From Nocardia vaccinii NBRC 15922 (GTDB taxonomy: Bacteria > Actinomycetota > Actinomycetes > Mycobacteriales > Mycobacteriaceae), in the NCBI RefSeq assembly GCF_001613305.1, contig NZ_BDCC01000019.1, positions 310,001-374,000 on the forward strand: 64,000 bases of DNA, read 5' to 3'. Position 1 is the stretch's first letter, and every line of letters begins with the position of its first letter. The notes beneath the pieces are model-generated. The model did not search any database. It was not told the origin of the DNA and was given only the letters and a program-made list of their open reading frames with translations. The translations under genes were made by a program, and so were the position numbers. Positions 1 through 7,783 of the stretch are shown piece by piece.

Positions 1-740
1 TTGGTGGCGAACACCAGATAAGGATCGCCGGTGACGCCGTAGACCGCGGGCACCGAATCGACCGCGAAGACCAGATCGGTGGTCATCACCGCGGCGACCA
101 CCAGGGCCAACGGGGTCAGTGCGCGCCGTCCTGCCTCCCGCACGCTCAGCCGCGTCCCGCGATAGCCGTCGGTCACGGGCAGTACCCGGCGCAGCAGTCG
201 CACCGAACGCAGCGAGGTGGCCTCTACCTCGGCCTCCTGTCCGATGATCGCGTCCTTCAGCAACTTCGCGGCGGTGAACAGCAGGATCGCGCCGAACAAC
301 AGGAATGCCCAATCCAGTTCGGCGAGTGCGGCGGCGCCGAGTGCGATGAATACGCCGCGCAGTACCAGCGCGCCCGCGATCCCGAACAACAACACCCGCT
401 GGGCCAGCCGGGCCGGGACCGCGAATGCCGCCAGGAGCAGCATGAAGATGAACAGATTGTCCACCGACAGCGATTTCTCGAGCAGGTAGCCGGTGAAGAA
501 TTCCGTGCCCGGTTGCGATCCGTAGGTCGCCCAGATGACGATGCCGAAGGTGATCGGCAGCGCCAGATAGAACACCGTCCACCCGAGTGCCTCGCGCATC
601 GACACCTCGTGCGGGCGGCGGGTGACCGCGAAGTCGAGCACCAGCAGCAACAACACACCAGCGATGGTCGCCGCCCACAGCCAGGGCGATCCGATGGTGT
701 GCAGTTCGGATGATGCTAGAACGGTCGTGGTCGAACTCAT
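1..740 (-). CDS. TerC family integral membrane protein (3' end outside window)
   Basis: This is a polytopic membrane protein of the TerC/Alx family, which in several bacteria moves or senses Mn2+ and was first linked to tellurite resistance. The reading frame starts at an ATG at 740 (MSSTTTVLAS) and is open to the left edge, so only about 246 residues are seen. Family hallmarks are the EKSLSVDNLFIF segment and the AVDSVPAVYGVTGDP segment, both in predicted helices and carrying the conserved acidic residues. An AGGAG at 745-749 (reverse strand) lies just before the start and is part of a hairpin described separately. The C-terminus is cut by the window edge. The family call is firm; the transported ion is inferred from the family and the upstream riboswitch-like leader. 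Confidence 0.9.
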   Translation of the reverse strand, partial: MSSTTTVLASSELHTIGSPWLWAATIAGVLLLLVLDFAVTRRPHEVSMREALGWTVFYLALPITFGIVIWATYGSQPGTEFFTGYLLEKSLSVDNLFIFMLLLAAFAVPARLAQRVLLFGIAGALVLRGVFIALGAAALAELDWAFLLFGAILLFTAAKLLKDAIIGQEAEVEATSLRSVRLLRRVLPVTDGYRGTRLSVREAGRRALTPLALVVAAVMTTDLVFAVDSVPAVYGVTGDPYLVFAT

Positions 741-746
741 GGGACT

Positions 747-872
747 CCTCGGGTACGACAAAACACCCGAGGTCTCCTTCGCCCGTGGAACGGGCGGCCA
801 CCCGGGGATCTCAACTGTGAAATCCGTACTGACCGGTATAGCACTTGGGAAGTACTCCCCTCACCGGTGATC
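747..872 (-). promoter_or_regulatory. yybP-ykoY-type (Mn2+) riboswitch candidate with SD-sequestering hairpin
   Basis: On the reverse strand the terC leader contains AGGGGAGTACTTCCC (about 868-854), a GGTCAGTACGG element and a GAAGGAGACCTCGGG element, which resemble the actinobacterial yybP-ykoY Mn2+ riboswitch. Next to the gene, CCTCGGGT (772-765) can pair perfectly with ACCCGAGG (754-747) across a 10-nt loop. The 3' arm overlaps the Shine-Dalgarno AGGAG at 749-745. This suggests translational control by SD occlusion. The riboswitch class is recognised by eye; covariance-model scoring was not possible. Confidence 0.7.
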
Positions 873-937
873 TTAGTCGGGTCCGATCGCGACCGGCAAA
901 TCCCGGGCGATGTGTTCTCGCTCTCGGCGAACGGCTA

Positions 938-968
938 TTGACCTCAATATAACTCGAGGTATCAGGCT
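938..968 (+). promoter_or_regulatory. MerR/SoxR-type promoter-operator
   Basis: TTGACC at 938-943 and CAGGCT at 963-968 are separated by 19 bp, the over-long spacer typical of MerR-family promoters. Within the spacer CCTCAATATAACTCGAGG (942-959) differs at only three positions from the SoxR-box consensus CCTCAAGTTAACTTGAGG. It lies about 45 bp before a quinone oxidoreductase gene, a typical SoxR target in actinomycetes. No soxR gene is in the window. Confidence 0.7.
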
Positions 969-1004
969 GGTCCCATCGTTCGAGACGAGAGGATGTGGCC
1001 GAAT

Positions 1005-2000
1005 ATGCATGTGGTGGAGGTCAAGTCGTTCGGGGGACCGGAGGTTCTGGTTCCGGCCGAAGTGTCCGATCCGGTCGCCGGGCCGGGGCAGGTGGTCGTG
1101 AACGTCACGGCGGCCGATGTGATGTTCCTGGACGTGCGGCTGCGCAGTGGCTGGGGCCGGGACTTCTTCCCGGTCGAACCGCCGTACGTTCCGGGCGGCG
1201 CGGTCGCCGGCGTGGTTTCCGCCGTCGGTGCGGACGTCGATCCCGGCTGGATCGGCAAGCGAGTGGCCACGGCCACCGCGGCCAGTGGCATCGGCGGCGG
1301 CTTGCCCACCGGTGGCTATGCGACCCGGGCGCTGGCGAAGGCGCAGACGTTGAACGAGATCCCCGCCGGCCTGGACGACATTCGCGCCGCAGCTCTGGTG
1401 CACGACGGGCGAACCTCGATGATGATCGCCGAGCGGGCCCGGATTCGGCCGGGGGAGTGGGTGCTGATCACCGCCGCGGGCGGCGGATTGGGTACGCTGC
1501 TCACTCAACTGGCGACCGCGGCAGGCGCTTCCGTGATCGCGGCGGCGCGCGGCGAGACGAAACTCGCACTGGCCCGACGCCTCGGTGCGAAGGTCGTGGT
1601 CGATTACGAGAACCCCGGCTGGGCGGACCGGGTCCGGGAGGCGACCGATGGTGCGGGTGTGGCGGTAGTACTCGACGGTGCGGGCGGACCGATCGGCGCG
1701 GACGCCCTGAGCGCCACCGCCCCCGGCGGCCGCTTCCTCGGATACGGCAACGCCGCAGGCGGTTTCCTGGAAGACCGCGCGGAATATGCGGCGGCACAGA
1801 ATATTACGGTGCAAACTCTGCTGGAGATGACCAGGGCCGATATCGACTGGCAGGTACTCGGCCGCCGCGCCCTGGCCGAGGCTGCGGCGGAAAATCTGGA
1901 AGTTGTTGTCGGGCAAACCTTTCCGCTTGCCGATGCGGCAGCGGCGCATGCCGCAATCGAATCCCGTGCGGCGGTGGGACGCACGATCCTGACGGTCTGA
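1005..2000 (+). CDS. Zinc-type NAD(P)H:quinone oxidoreductase family protein
   Basis: This is a medium-chain dehydrogenase/reductase of the quinone oxidoreductase type, expected to reduce quinones or enones with NADPH in the cytosol. It has a GroES-like N-terminal domain (MHVVEVKSFGGPEVL onward), a Rossmann domain with the nucleotide-binding segment AAGGGLGTLLTQLA, and the family length of about 330 residues. Zinc ligands are not evident. An in-frame ATG at 993 would add four residues; I prefer 1005 because MHVVEVK fits the family start and the GAGAGGA at 987-993 can then act as ribosome binding site. The SoxR-like operator just upstream suggests induction by redox-cycling compounds. The exact substrate is unknown. 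Confidence 0.85.
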   Translation: MHVVEVKSFGGPEVLVPAEVSDPVAGPGQVVVNVTAADVMFLDVRLRSGWGRDFFPVEPPYVPGGAVAGVVSAVGADVDPGWIGKRVATATAASGIGGGLPTGGYATRALAKAQTLNEIPAGLDDIRAAALVHDGRTSMMIAERARIRPGEWVLITAAGGGLGTLLTQLATAAGASVIAAARGETKLALARRLGAKVVVDYENPGWADRVREATDGAGVAVVLDGAGGPIGADALSATAPGGRFLGYGNAAGGFLEDRAEYAAAQNITVQTLLEMTRADIDWQVLGRRALAEAAAENLEVVVGQTFPLADAAAAHAAIESRAAVGRTILTV

Positions 2001-2025
2001 AAGTGGCTTCGGGGGCGGTTCCCGG

Positions 2026-2490
2026 TCAGCGCGGACTGAGCACGACCACCGCGATCGGTCGGCGGGTCTGCTTCTGGTACTGCGTGTACCGCCCCTGATT
2101 CACCTTGTCGACCAGTCCCCAGCGGCGCGCGTAGTCCGCATCGTCCGGATACGTCGCCCGTGCGCTGACCGCGATTTTCCGCCGCCCGACCTGGATCTCG
2201 CAGTCCGGCGCGGCTTTGAGATTCGCCAGCCACCCCGGCGGTCGCGGCGATCCGCCGTTGGAGGCGGTGACCAGATAGTCCCGCCCATCGCGCGCATAGG
2301 TCAGCGCACTGGTCCGCGCCTGCCCCGACTTCCGCCCGACAGTCCGCAGCAACAACGTCGGATTGCCCGCCAGCAGCCGGTGCCCCACCAGCCCGCCGCT
2401 GTGCTCGTAGATCCACTGATGCGCCCGCAACACGTTCACGAACAGACCCGCCACGCCGATCCTCCCGTCCGTCCCCTTCACCGGCCACAC
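2026..2490 (-). CDS. Nitroreductase family deazaflavin (F420)-dependent oxidoreductase
   Basis: A 154-residue protein of the DUF385/Ddn-like family, split-barrel proteins that use reduced coenzyme F420 in mycobacteria and nocardiae. Typical segments are LLAGNPTLLLRTVGRKSGQ, RTSALTYARDGRDYLVTAS and the PGWLANLKAAPDCEIQVG stretch, all in the expected order. It is transcribed towards the quinone reductase, with the two stop codons about 25 bp apart. The family is secure; the physiological substrate cannot be told from sequence. Confidence 0.85.
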   Translation of the reverse strand: MWPVKGTDGRIGVAGLFVNVLRAHQWIYEHSGGLVGHRLLAGNPTLLLRTVGRKSGQARTSALTYARDGRDYLVTASNGGSPRPPGWLANLKAAPDCEIQVGRRKIAVSARATYPDDADYARRWGLVDKVNQGRYTQYQKQTRRPIAVVVLSPR

Positions 2491-2596
2491 TATCTGCTAC
2501 TCGGTGTCCCGGAAAACGCCGACCACGGCGATCCGAATAGGCGAACGCCCCCCGAACCCGGTACCATCGCCCCAACCCGCGCACACCACGCGGTCG

Positions 2597-2670
2597 GGGG
2601 CGGTAGCTCAGTCGGTTAGAGCCGCGGACTCATAATCCGCTGGTCGTGGGTTCGAGCCCCACCCGCCCCA
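2597..2670 (+). tRNA. tRNA with CAT anticodon (elongator Met, or Ile2)
   Basis: The cloverleaf folds fully: acceptor GGGGCGG pairs with CCGCCCC, D stem GCTC/GAGC, anticodon stem GCGGA/TCCGC around the loop CTCATAA, and T stem GTGGG/CCCAC with TTCGAGC. Discriminator base A is at 2670 and CCA is not encoded. The anticodon stem lacks the three G:C pairs of initiator tRNA, so this is elongator Met or the lysidine-modified Ile2; I cannot decide between them by eye. Confidence 0.93.
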
Positions 2671-2743
2671 CAAACAGCTTCTCATCAGCAGAAACGCTGG
2701 ATGCTGGAGCTGAGACGATCCAGTGAGCGCACATCGGCCGCAG

Positions 2744-3097
2744 TCACTGCTCGGAGCTCTGCAGGATGCCGACCACCGCACCGCCGGGGTCGGTGAACAG
2801 CGCGAACGACATTGCATCGCTGATTGCCGTAGGCGGCACCACGACGGTCCCACCCAACTGCTGGATCTGAGCGAGCGTGGCCTCCAGGTCGGCGACGCGA
2901 ATGTAGATCGTCACATAGGCCGGCGTGCCCTCGCTGGTCTGCATGATGCCGCCTGCCAGGCCCCCGTCGGATGCTTCGACCAAGGTGTAGCCGGGCTCGG
3001 CCTCCGCCATCTGCCACCCGAATACCGTGCCGTAGAACTTGCGTAGGGCGGGCGCGTCCGGCCCCCCGATCTCCCAATGCACCACTGGACTGCTCAT
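2744..3097 (-). CDS. VOC family protein (glyoxalase/bleomycin-resistance fold)
   Basis: A 117-residue single-module vicinal-oxygen-chelate protein. It starts with the usual MSSPVVHWEIGGPD and FYGTVFGW signature of the CFP30B/YdeR-like group and ends with ALFTDPGGAVVGI. Members are small metal- or ligand-binding dimers with varied roles; no substrate can be assigned. A Shine-Dalgarno-like GGAAAGGACC lies just upstream of the ATG at 3097. It stands alone, with no close co-directional partner. Confidence 0.85.
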   Translation of the reverse strand: MSSPVVHWEIGGPDAPALRKFYGTVFGWQMAEAEPGYTLVEASDGGLAGGIMQTSEGTPAYVTIYIRVADLEATLAQIQQLGGTVVVPPTAISDAMSFALFTDPGGAVVGILQSSEQ

Positions 3098-3233
3098 GAC
3101 GGTCCTTTCCCGGAAGGTGTCGGTGCTGATTTCCTACGATAGTAGGCCGCACCCGGCCCGACCAGCCTGTTCGACGAGTGTGGCGGTCTCCGACACGCGA
3201 GCGGAGCACCGGACCCGGTTGGCGGCAAGGTGC

Positions 3234-3506
3234 TCAGCCGCAGCATTCGATGCGCTGCGCGAGAGGACTGGGTGATCGTCGCGACTGACGGGGATGGCGA
3301 GATCGCGGGTGACCTCGTCGGCGCGGACGCAACAGCGTCGGACCGACGTTCCGGCGTTCGCGGAGTTCGGGAGACCCGTTGGCGCGCATCATGTTCAGGA
3401 TGTCCGCGCTGATGAACAGCTTGCCATCGGGCATCGCGATGATCAGTTGCTCAACGGCCGCGAGGTAGGCGATTGTCGCGGCGGATGCATTGGTGCGCTT
3501 GGTCAT
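3234..3506 (-). CDS. Small hypothetical ORF, possibly the start of a frameshifted gene
   Basis: The ATG at 3506 has GAGGT upstream and begins MTKRTNASAATIAYLAAVEQ, a plausible helical protein. Reading stays protein-like to about residue 60 (NMMRANGSPELRERRNVGP) and then becomes arginine- and serine-rich. In the alternative frame, protein-like text continues (ADEVTRDLAIPVSRDD, then SASNAAAEHLAANRVRC), so a frameshift near 3330-3350 may have broken a longer gene. No family was recognised. The rest of 3098-3677 shows nothing else. Confidence 0.35.
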   Translation of the reverse strand: MTKRTNASAATIAYLAAVEQLIIAMPDGKLFISADILNMMRANGSPELRERRNVGPTLLRPRRRGHPRSRHPRQSRRSPSPLAQRIECCG

Positions 3507-3677
3507 TGCGGTGACCTCGATCCCACTTCGCGCGATCGTGCACCCCATCGACGGTACGGACCGCACTGCACTGTCGATGACCATTTGCCGGGATCACCCG
3601 CTGGGCCCATCCCTGAACCCTCCCGGCGATGCGCTATTGACACCGGTAGTGCGGTCGATCACACTGGGCGAGAAAGT

Positions 3678-3696
3678 TGACATGACTGTCACGTCA
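3678..3696. promoter_or_regulatory. TetR-type operator, copy 1
   Basis: TGACATGACTGTCACGTCA is a 19-bp near-palindrome with TGAC/GTCA half-sites. A second copy with a single difference lies at 14938-14956 between the tetR gene and a divergent VOC gene. This copy sits about 25 bp before the start of the cyclase gene, which places it over the likely promoter of the catabolic operon. Confidence 0.75.
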
Positions 3697-3721
3697 TGAA
3701 TGATCCAGCTAGGAGGCTGCG

Positions 3722-4645
3722 GTGCCTGAAGTTCCCGATATGCGCGCGTTGGGCCGGGAGGTCAGCAATTGGGGGCGGTGGGGGAGCGATGACGAGCGGG
3801 GGACCACGAATCTGCTGACGGCCGAGCGGGTGTTGGCCGCGGCCGGGCTGGTCCGCACCGGCGAGGTGTTCACGCTGGGAATTCCGCTCGACGGGGACGG
3901 GCCGCAGCCGGGGGGATTGCGGATCAATCCGATCCGGTTGATGTCGGAGAACGGGCAGGAACAGGTGCTGCCGGGCGGTTTCAAATGGGCCGACGACTTC
4001 GTCTTCATGCCGCTGCAGGCCGGGTCGCAATACGATTCGCTGGCACACGTGCACTACGACGATCAGCTCTACAACGGGCACCCGGGTGACGGGGTGACGG
4101 TCAAGGGCGCGGACAAGTGCGGCATCCACACCCAGGCCGGCGGCATCGCCGGACGCGGCGTGCTGCTGGATATCGCGCGGGCGCGCGGAGTGGACTGGCT
4201 CGAGGCCGGGACCGCGATCGGGCCCGAGGAACTCGACGAGGTCGCCGCCGCGCAGGGCGTGCAGATCGGCGCGGGCGACATTCTGTTGTTCCGGACCGGG
4301 TGGCGCAGGAAATTCCTGACCGAGCGCGATGCCGCCGGCTTCATGGCCGGTGAGCCCGGACTGAGTCTGGCCTGCGCGAAATGGTTGCGGGAGAGGGATA
4401 TCGCCGTCGTCGGCTCGGACAACTGGGCCGTGGAGGTGATGCCGGGCGAACATCCGGGCACCGCATTCGAACTGCATATGGTGCTCATCCGCGATATGGG
4501 TGTGACGCTCGCGGAAATGCTGGATTTCGAAGACCTCGCGCAAGCCTGTGCCGCCGACGGCCGATGGGACTTCTTCTACGCCGGGCCGCCGCTGTCGTTC
4601 ACCCGCGGTGTCGGCTCACCGATCAACCCGATGGCGATCCGGTGA
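3722..4645 (+). CDS. Cyclase family protein (PF04199, kynurenine-formamidase-like metal hydrolase)
   Basis: A 307-residue member of the cyclase/amidohydrolase-like family. Many members hydrolyse amides, lactones or cyclic intermediates with a bound divalent metal. The motif AGSQYDSLAHVHYDDQ corresponds to the family metal-binding H-x-D type stretch, and a second conserved region is GDILLFRTGW. The GTG start is preceded by a strong AGGAGG at 3711-3716. It is the first gene after operator copy 1 and is followed 37 bp later by an acyl-CoA synthetase, so it probably prepares or opens the ring of the substrate that is then activated to a CoA ester. The substrate is unknown. Confidence 0.85.
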   Translation: MPEVPDMRALGREVSNWGRWGSDDERGTTNLLTAERVLAAAGLVRTGEVFTLGIPLDGDGPQPGGLRINPIRLMSENGQEQVLPGGFKWADDFVFMPLQAGSQYDSLAHVHYDDQLYNGHPGDGVTVKGADKCGIHTQAGGIAGRGVLLDIARARGVDWLEAGTAIGPEELDEVAAAQGVQIGAGDILLFRTGWRRKFLTERDAAGFMAGEPGLSLACAKWLRERDIAVVGSDNWAVEVMPGEHPGTAFELHMVLIRDMGVTLAEMLDFEDLAQACAADGRWDFFYAGPPLSFTRGVGSPINPMAIR

Positions 4646-4682
4646 CGGTGCGGCGGATGCGAATCGGCAAGGAGCAGAACAG

Positions 4683-6203
4683 ATGTTGATCGGTGACATC
4701 GTCGAATACGGTGCGCGCAAACACCCGGAGCGGATCGCGCTGCGGTTCGAACAGGAACAGATCACCTACGGGCAGTTGCGAGATCGCTGCCGCCGCTTGG
4801 CGAATGCGCTGCTCGGGGTCACCACGCAGGGGGACAGGGTCGCGATCCTGTCCTCGAATTGCACGCAGTACATGGACTGCTATTACGGCGTTCCGATGGC
4901 GGGTATGGCGCTGACGATTCTCAACGTCCGGCTGCACCCGGATCAGATCGTCGCTCTGCTGGAGCATTCCGAGGCGCGAGTGCTGATCATCGCGCCGGAA
5001 TTCGCCGAGGTGGTGGAGCGCATCCGCGATCGCATCCCGTCGGTGACCACGGTGGTGTCGATCGGAACGGCTCCCGGAGCGATCGACTGGGACGAATTCC
5101 ACTCCGGCGCTTCGGCGGACGTGCCCGAGCACACTCCGGACCCCGACGATCCGGGCTGGCTGGTGTACACCAGCGGAACCACCGGTGCGCCGAAGGGGGT
5201 GATGATCTCGCACCGGAATCTGCTCGCGGGCGTGACCTCGTCGGCGTTGCAGTGGGAGGTGCCCGAGGAGACGGTATTCCTGTTCTGCTTCCCGCTGTGT
5301 CATATCGGCGGGTATGTGGTGATGATCAACCATCTGCTCGGCTGCACGGTCGGAATTCTGCGGTCCTACGACAACGCGACATTCCTGCGTCTGGTGGACG
5401 AATGGCAGGTCACCCAAACGGGTTTGGCGCCGACGATGATCAATTTCCTGCTACAGGATCCGGAGCTGGACAGGCATTCGCTCGATACGCTGCAAGCGGT
5501 GGGCTACGGCTCCTCGGCCATCCCCGCCGCCGTGCTGCGTGCCGGACTGGAGCGGTTCGGATGCGATTTCTATCAGGGCATGGGCATGACCGAACTCGCC
5601 GGTAACGTCCTGCATCTGGACGAGCAAGCGCATCGCCGCGCGGCGAACGGTGCGACCGGACTACTCGCCTCGGCCGGAAAACCCATGCGGCTGGCCGATA
5701 TTCGCATCGTGGACGACGAATTCGCCGACGTGCCGGCCGGGCAGGTCGGGGAGATGATCGTGCGTGGCGATCAGGTGATGACCGGTTACTGGAAGGATCC
5801 ACAGGCCACCGCCGACTCGTTCACCGATGGCTGGTTCCACACCGGAGATCTGGTCCGCCAGGACGAGGAGGGCTTCGTCTATATCGTCGACCGGAAGAAG
5901 GACCTGATCATCAGCGGCGGCGAGAACGTCGCCTCGCTGACCGTCGAGCAGGCCCTCTATCGCCAGCCCGGCGTCGCGGAGGCCGCCGCGATCGGCGTGC
6001 GCGACGACACCTGGGGCGAGGTGGTGTGCGCGGTGGTCGTCTTGCGCGAGGACGCCACCGCCACGGCCGAGGAGATCATCACCGGATGCCGTGAGCATCT
6101 GGGCGGATTCCAAGTGCCGCGCCGGGTGGAATTCGTGTCGGCGCTGCCGAGGAATGTGACCGGCAAGATTCTCAAAAGGGAGCTGCGCCAGCAGTTTTCC
6201 TGA
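4683..6203 (+). CDS. Acyl-CoA synthetase (AMP-forming, class I adenylate-forming)
   Basis: About 506 residues, full length for the family. The phosphate-binding loop VYTSGTTGAPKGV, the GMGMTE motif, the TGDL motif (GWFHTGDLVRQDEEGF), the hinge and DRKKDLIISGGENV, and the C-terminal catalytic lysine in TGKILKRELR are all present. It should activate a carboxylic acid to its AMP ester and then to the CoA thioester. The ATG at 4683 follows AAGGAG; an upstream in-frame start would overlap the cyclase gene and lacks support. It probably supplies CoA esters to the dehydrogenase, lyase and CoA-transferase encoded a few kb away. Confidence 0.92.
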   Translation: MLIGDIVEYGARKHPERIALRFEQEQITYGQLRDRCRRLANALLGVTTQGDRVAILSSNCTQYMDCYYGVPMAGMALTILNVRLHPDQIVALLEHSEARVLIIAPEFAEVVERIRDRIPSVTTVVSIGTAPGAIDWDEFHSGASADVPEHTPDPDDPGWLVYTSGTTGAPKGVMISHRNLLAGVTSSALQWEVPEETVFLFCFPLCHIGGYVVMINHLLGCTVGILRSYDNATFLRLVDEWQVTQTGLAPTMINFLLQDPELDRHSLDTLQAVGYGSSAIPAAVLRAGLERFGCDFYQGMGMTELAGNVLHLDEQAHRRAANGATGLLASAGKPMRLADIRIVDDEFADVPAGQVGEMIVRGDQVMTGYWKDPQATADSFTDGWFHTGDLVRQDEEGFVYIVDRKKDLIISGGENVASLTVEQALYRQPGVAEAAAIGVRDDTWGEVVCAVVVLREDATATAEEIITGCREHLGGFQVPRRVEFVSALPRNVTGKILKRELRQQFS

Positions 6204-6214
6204 TCCGATGTGAT

Positions 6215-6253
6215 CGGCCGATGCCCGATCCCGCTGGGGGCGGGCATCGGCCG
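6215..6253 (+). terminator. Hairpin terminator after the synthetase gene
   Basis: Thirteen-base arms CGGCCGATGCCCG (6215-6227) and CGGGCATCGGCCG (6241-6253) pair perfectly around a 13-nt loop, directly after the acyl-CoA synthetase stop codon. There is no T-run, which is common in high-GC actinobacteria. The remaining bases up to 6499 hold no convincing gene and presumably carry the promoter of the P450 pair. Confidence 0.6.
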
Positions 6254-6499
6254 TCTGCGGTACCGCCGTGGTGCTGATCGGCTATCATCTCGCGCGTCTT
6301 CAACCCCGCTGATGTAGCGTCTGCCGCAACGGAATTCGATCCATCTCCCGCCGAGATGCTCGAACCGTCCGGCGCGGGCACGTGCCGAGTTGTTCCATGA
6401 AGTACGACCGAGAAAAGAGGATCACGGCGTGCATGGCCGACGTGCGGACTACAGGATCGGCAGGGATGGAAGGGGTTCGGGGGCCCGGGTGGTGGCCGG

Positions 6500-7774
6500 G
6501 TGAACATGCCGCCACAGGGGTTTACGGTGAGGTACGACTCGTCGCCGACCACTTCGGGACAGGACCGGGTGCGGTTGTACGACCCGGAGTTCGCGGCCGA
6601 TCCGCACCGCGCGTACGACGAGATGCGCGAGCGGTTCGGTGCGATCGCGCCGGTGGAGCTGGCGCCCGGCGTACCGGCCACATTGGTCCTGGATTACGCG
6701 ACCGCGTTGCAGATCATGCGCGATCCCGAGCATTTCCCCACCGATCCGAGTCGCTGGCAGCGGTCCGTCCCCGAGAGTTGTCCGGTCCGGCCGTTTCTCG
6801 AGGCCCGCGCCAACGCGTTGCGCACCACGGGTGAGGCGCATCAGCGGTTCCGCAGCAGCTTCGGGGCCCTGCGTGAGACCGATCTGAACCGGTTGCACGA
6901 TCTGGTCGGACAGGCCGCCGAACAGCTGATCAACGGGTTCTGCGGTGACGGCTCCTGCGATCTGCTCAGCGGGTACGCGGCCCCGCTGACCTTCCAGGTG
7001 CTGGCGAATCTGATGGGATTCCCGACCGATGCGGCCCGGCAGGCGTGGACCGGAATGGCGGCGATGCTGGACACCGTCAACGCCCAGGCCGGACAGGAGA
7101 TGTTCATCGGGGCGCTGGCCGGGGTCGTGACCGACAAGCGGGCCAGACCTGGCAACGATCTCACCTCGGCGCTGATCACCGACCCCGGCAAGCTCGACGA
7201 TATGGAGGTGATCAACCAGGCCGCGCTGCTGTTCTCCATGGGAACCGAGCCGCTGGCCAACCTGATCCTGCACACGGTGCTGCTGATGCTCACCGACGAT
7301 CGATTCGGCAGTGGTCTGATCAGCGGAACGCTCTCCACCGCGGACGCGCTCGACGAGGTGTTGTTCAAAGACCCACCGCTGACGAACTTCTCGGTCATGT
7401 ATCCGCGTCAGCCGATCCTCGTCGACGAGGTGTGGCTGCCTGCGGACCAACCGGTGCTCATCGGCCTGGCGGCCTGCAACAACGATCCGCGCATCGCCGG
7501 GGGCGACCGTACCGGCAACCGGTCGCATCTGGCCTGGGGCGCGGGGCCGCACGCGTGTCCGGCGCAGGCGATGGCCAGGACGATCGCCCACGATGCGATC
7601 GATCTGCTGATCGATGCACTGCCGGATATGACGCTCGCGGTCCCGGTCAGCGAATTATCCTGGCGTCCGGGACCTTTCCATCGCGCACTGGTTTCGCTGC
7701 CGGTGGAGTTCCCGGCCACGGCGCCGATGATGATCGCCACGTCGTCGAGGTTCGAACCGTCCGCCCGCCTGTAA
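6500..7774 (+). CDS. Cytochrome P450, CYP157-like, lacking the EXXR arginine
   Basis: A 424-residue soluble P450. The haem region WGAGPHACPAQAMAR keeps the thiolate cysteine. Two normally conserved features are altered. The K-helix reads DEVLFKDPP, so the invariant Arg of EXXR is Phe, and the I-helix reads FSMGTEPL without the usual Glu/Asp-Thr pair. Loss of EXXR is described for Streptomyces CYP156 and CYP157, and the N-terminal text (APVELAPGVPATLVLDYATA) also looks like CYP157. The start is GTG at 6500, with ATG at 6506 as an alternative. A CYP154-like gene starts 9 bp after its stop, so the two are almost certainly co-transcribed. Reaction unknown. Confidence 0.88.
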   Translation: MNMPPQGFTVRYDSSPTTSGQDRVRLYDPEFAADPHRAYDEMRERFGAIAPVELAPGVPATLVLDYATALQIMRDPEHFPTDPSRWQRSVPESCPVRPFLEARANALRTTGEAHQRFRSSFGALRETDLNRLHDLVGQAAEQLINGFCGDGSCDLLSGYAAPLTFQVLANLMGFPTDAARQAWTGMAAMLDTVNAQAGQEMFIGALAGVVTDKRARPGNDLTSALITDPGKLDDMEVINQAALLFSMGTEPLANLILHTVLLMLTDDRFGSGLISGTLSTADALDEVLFKDPPLTNFSVMYPRQPILVDEVWLPADQPVLIGLAACNNDPRIAGGDRTGNRSHLAWGAGPHACPAQAMARTIAHDAIDLLIDALPDMTLAVPVSELSWRPGPFHRALVSLPVEFPATAPMMIATSSRFEPSARL

Positions 7775-7783
7775 GGAGTTCCC

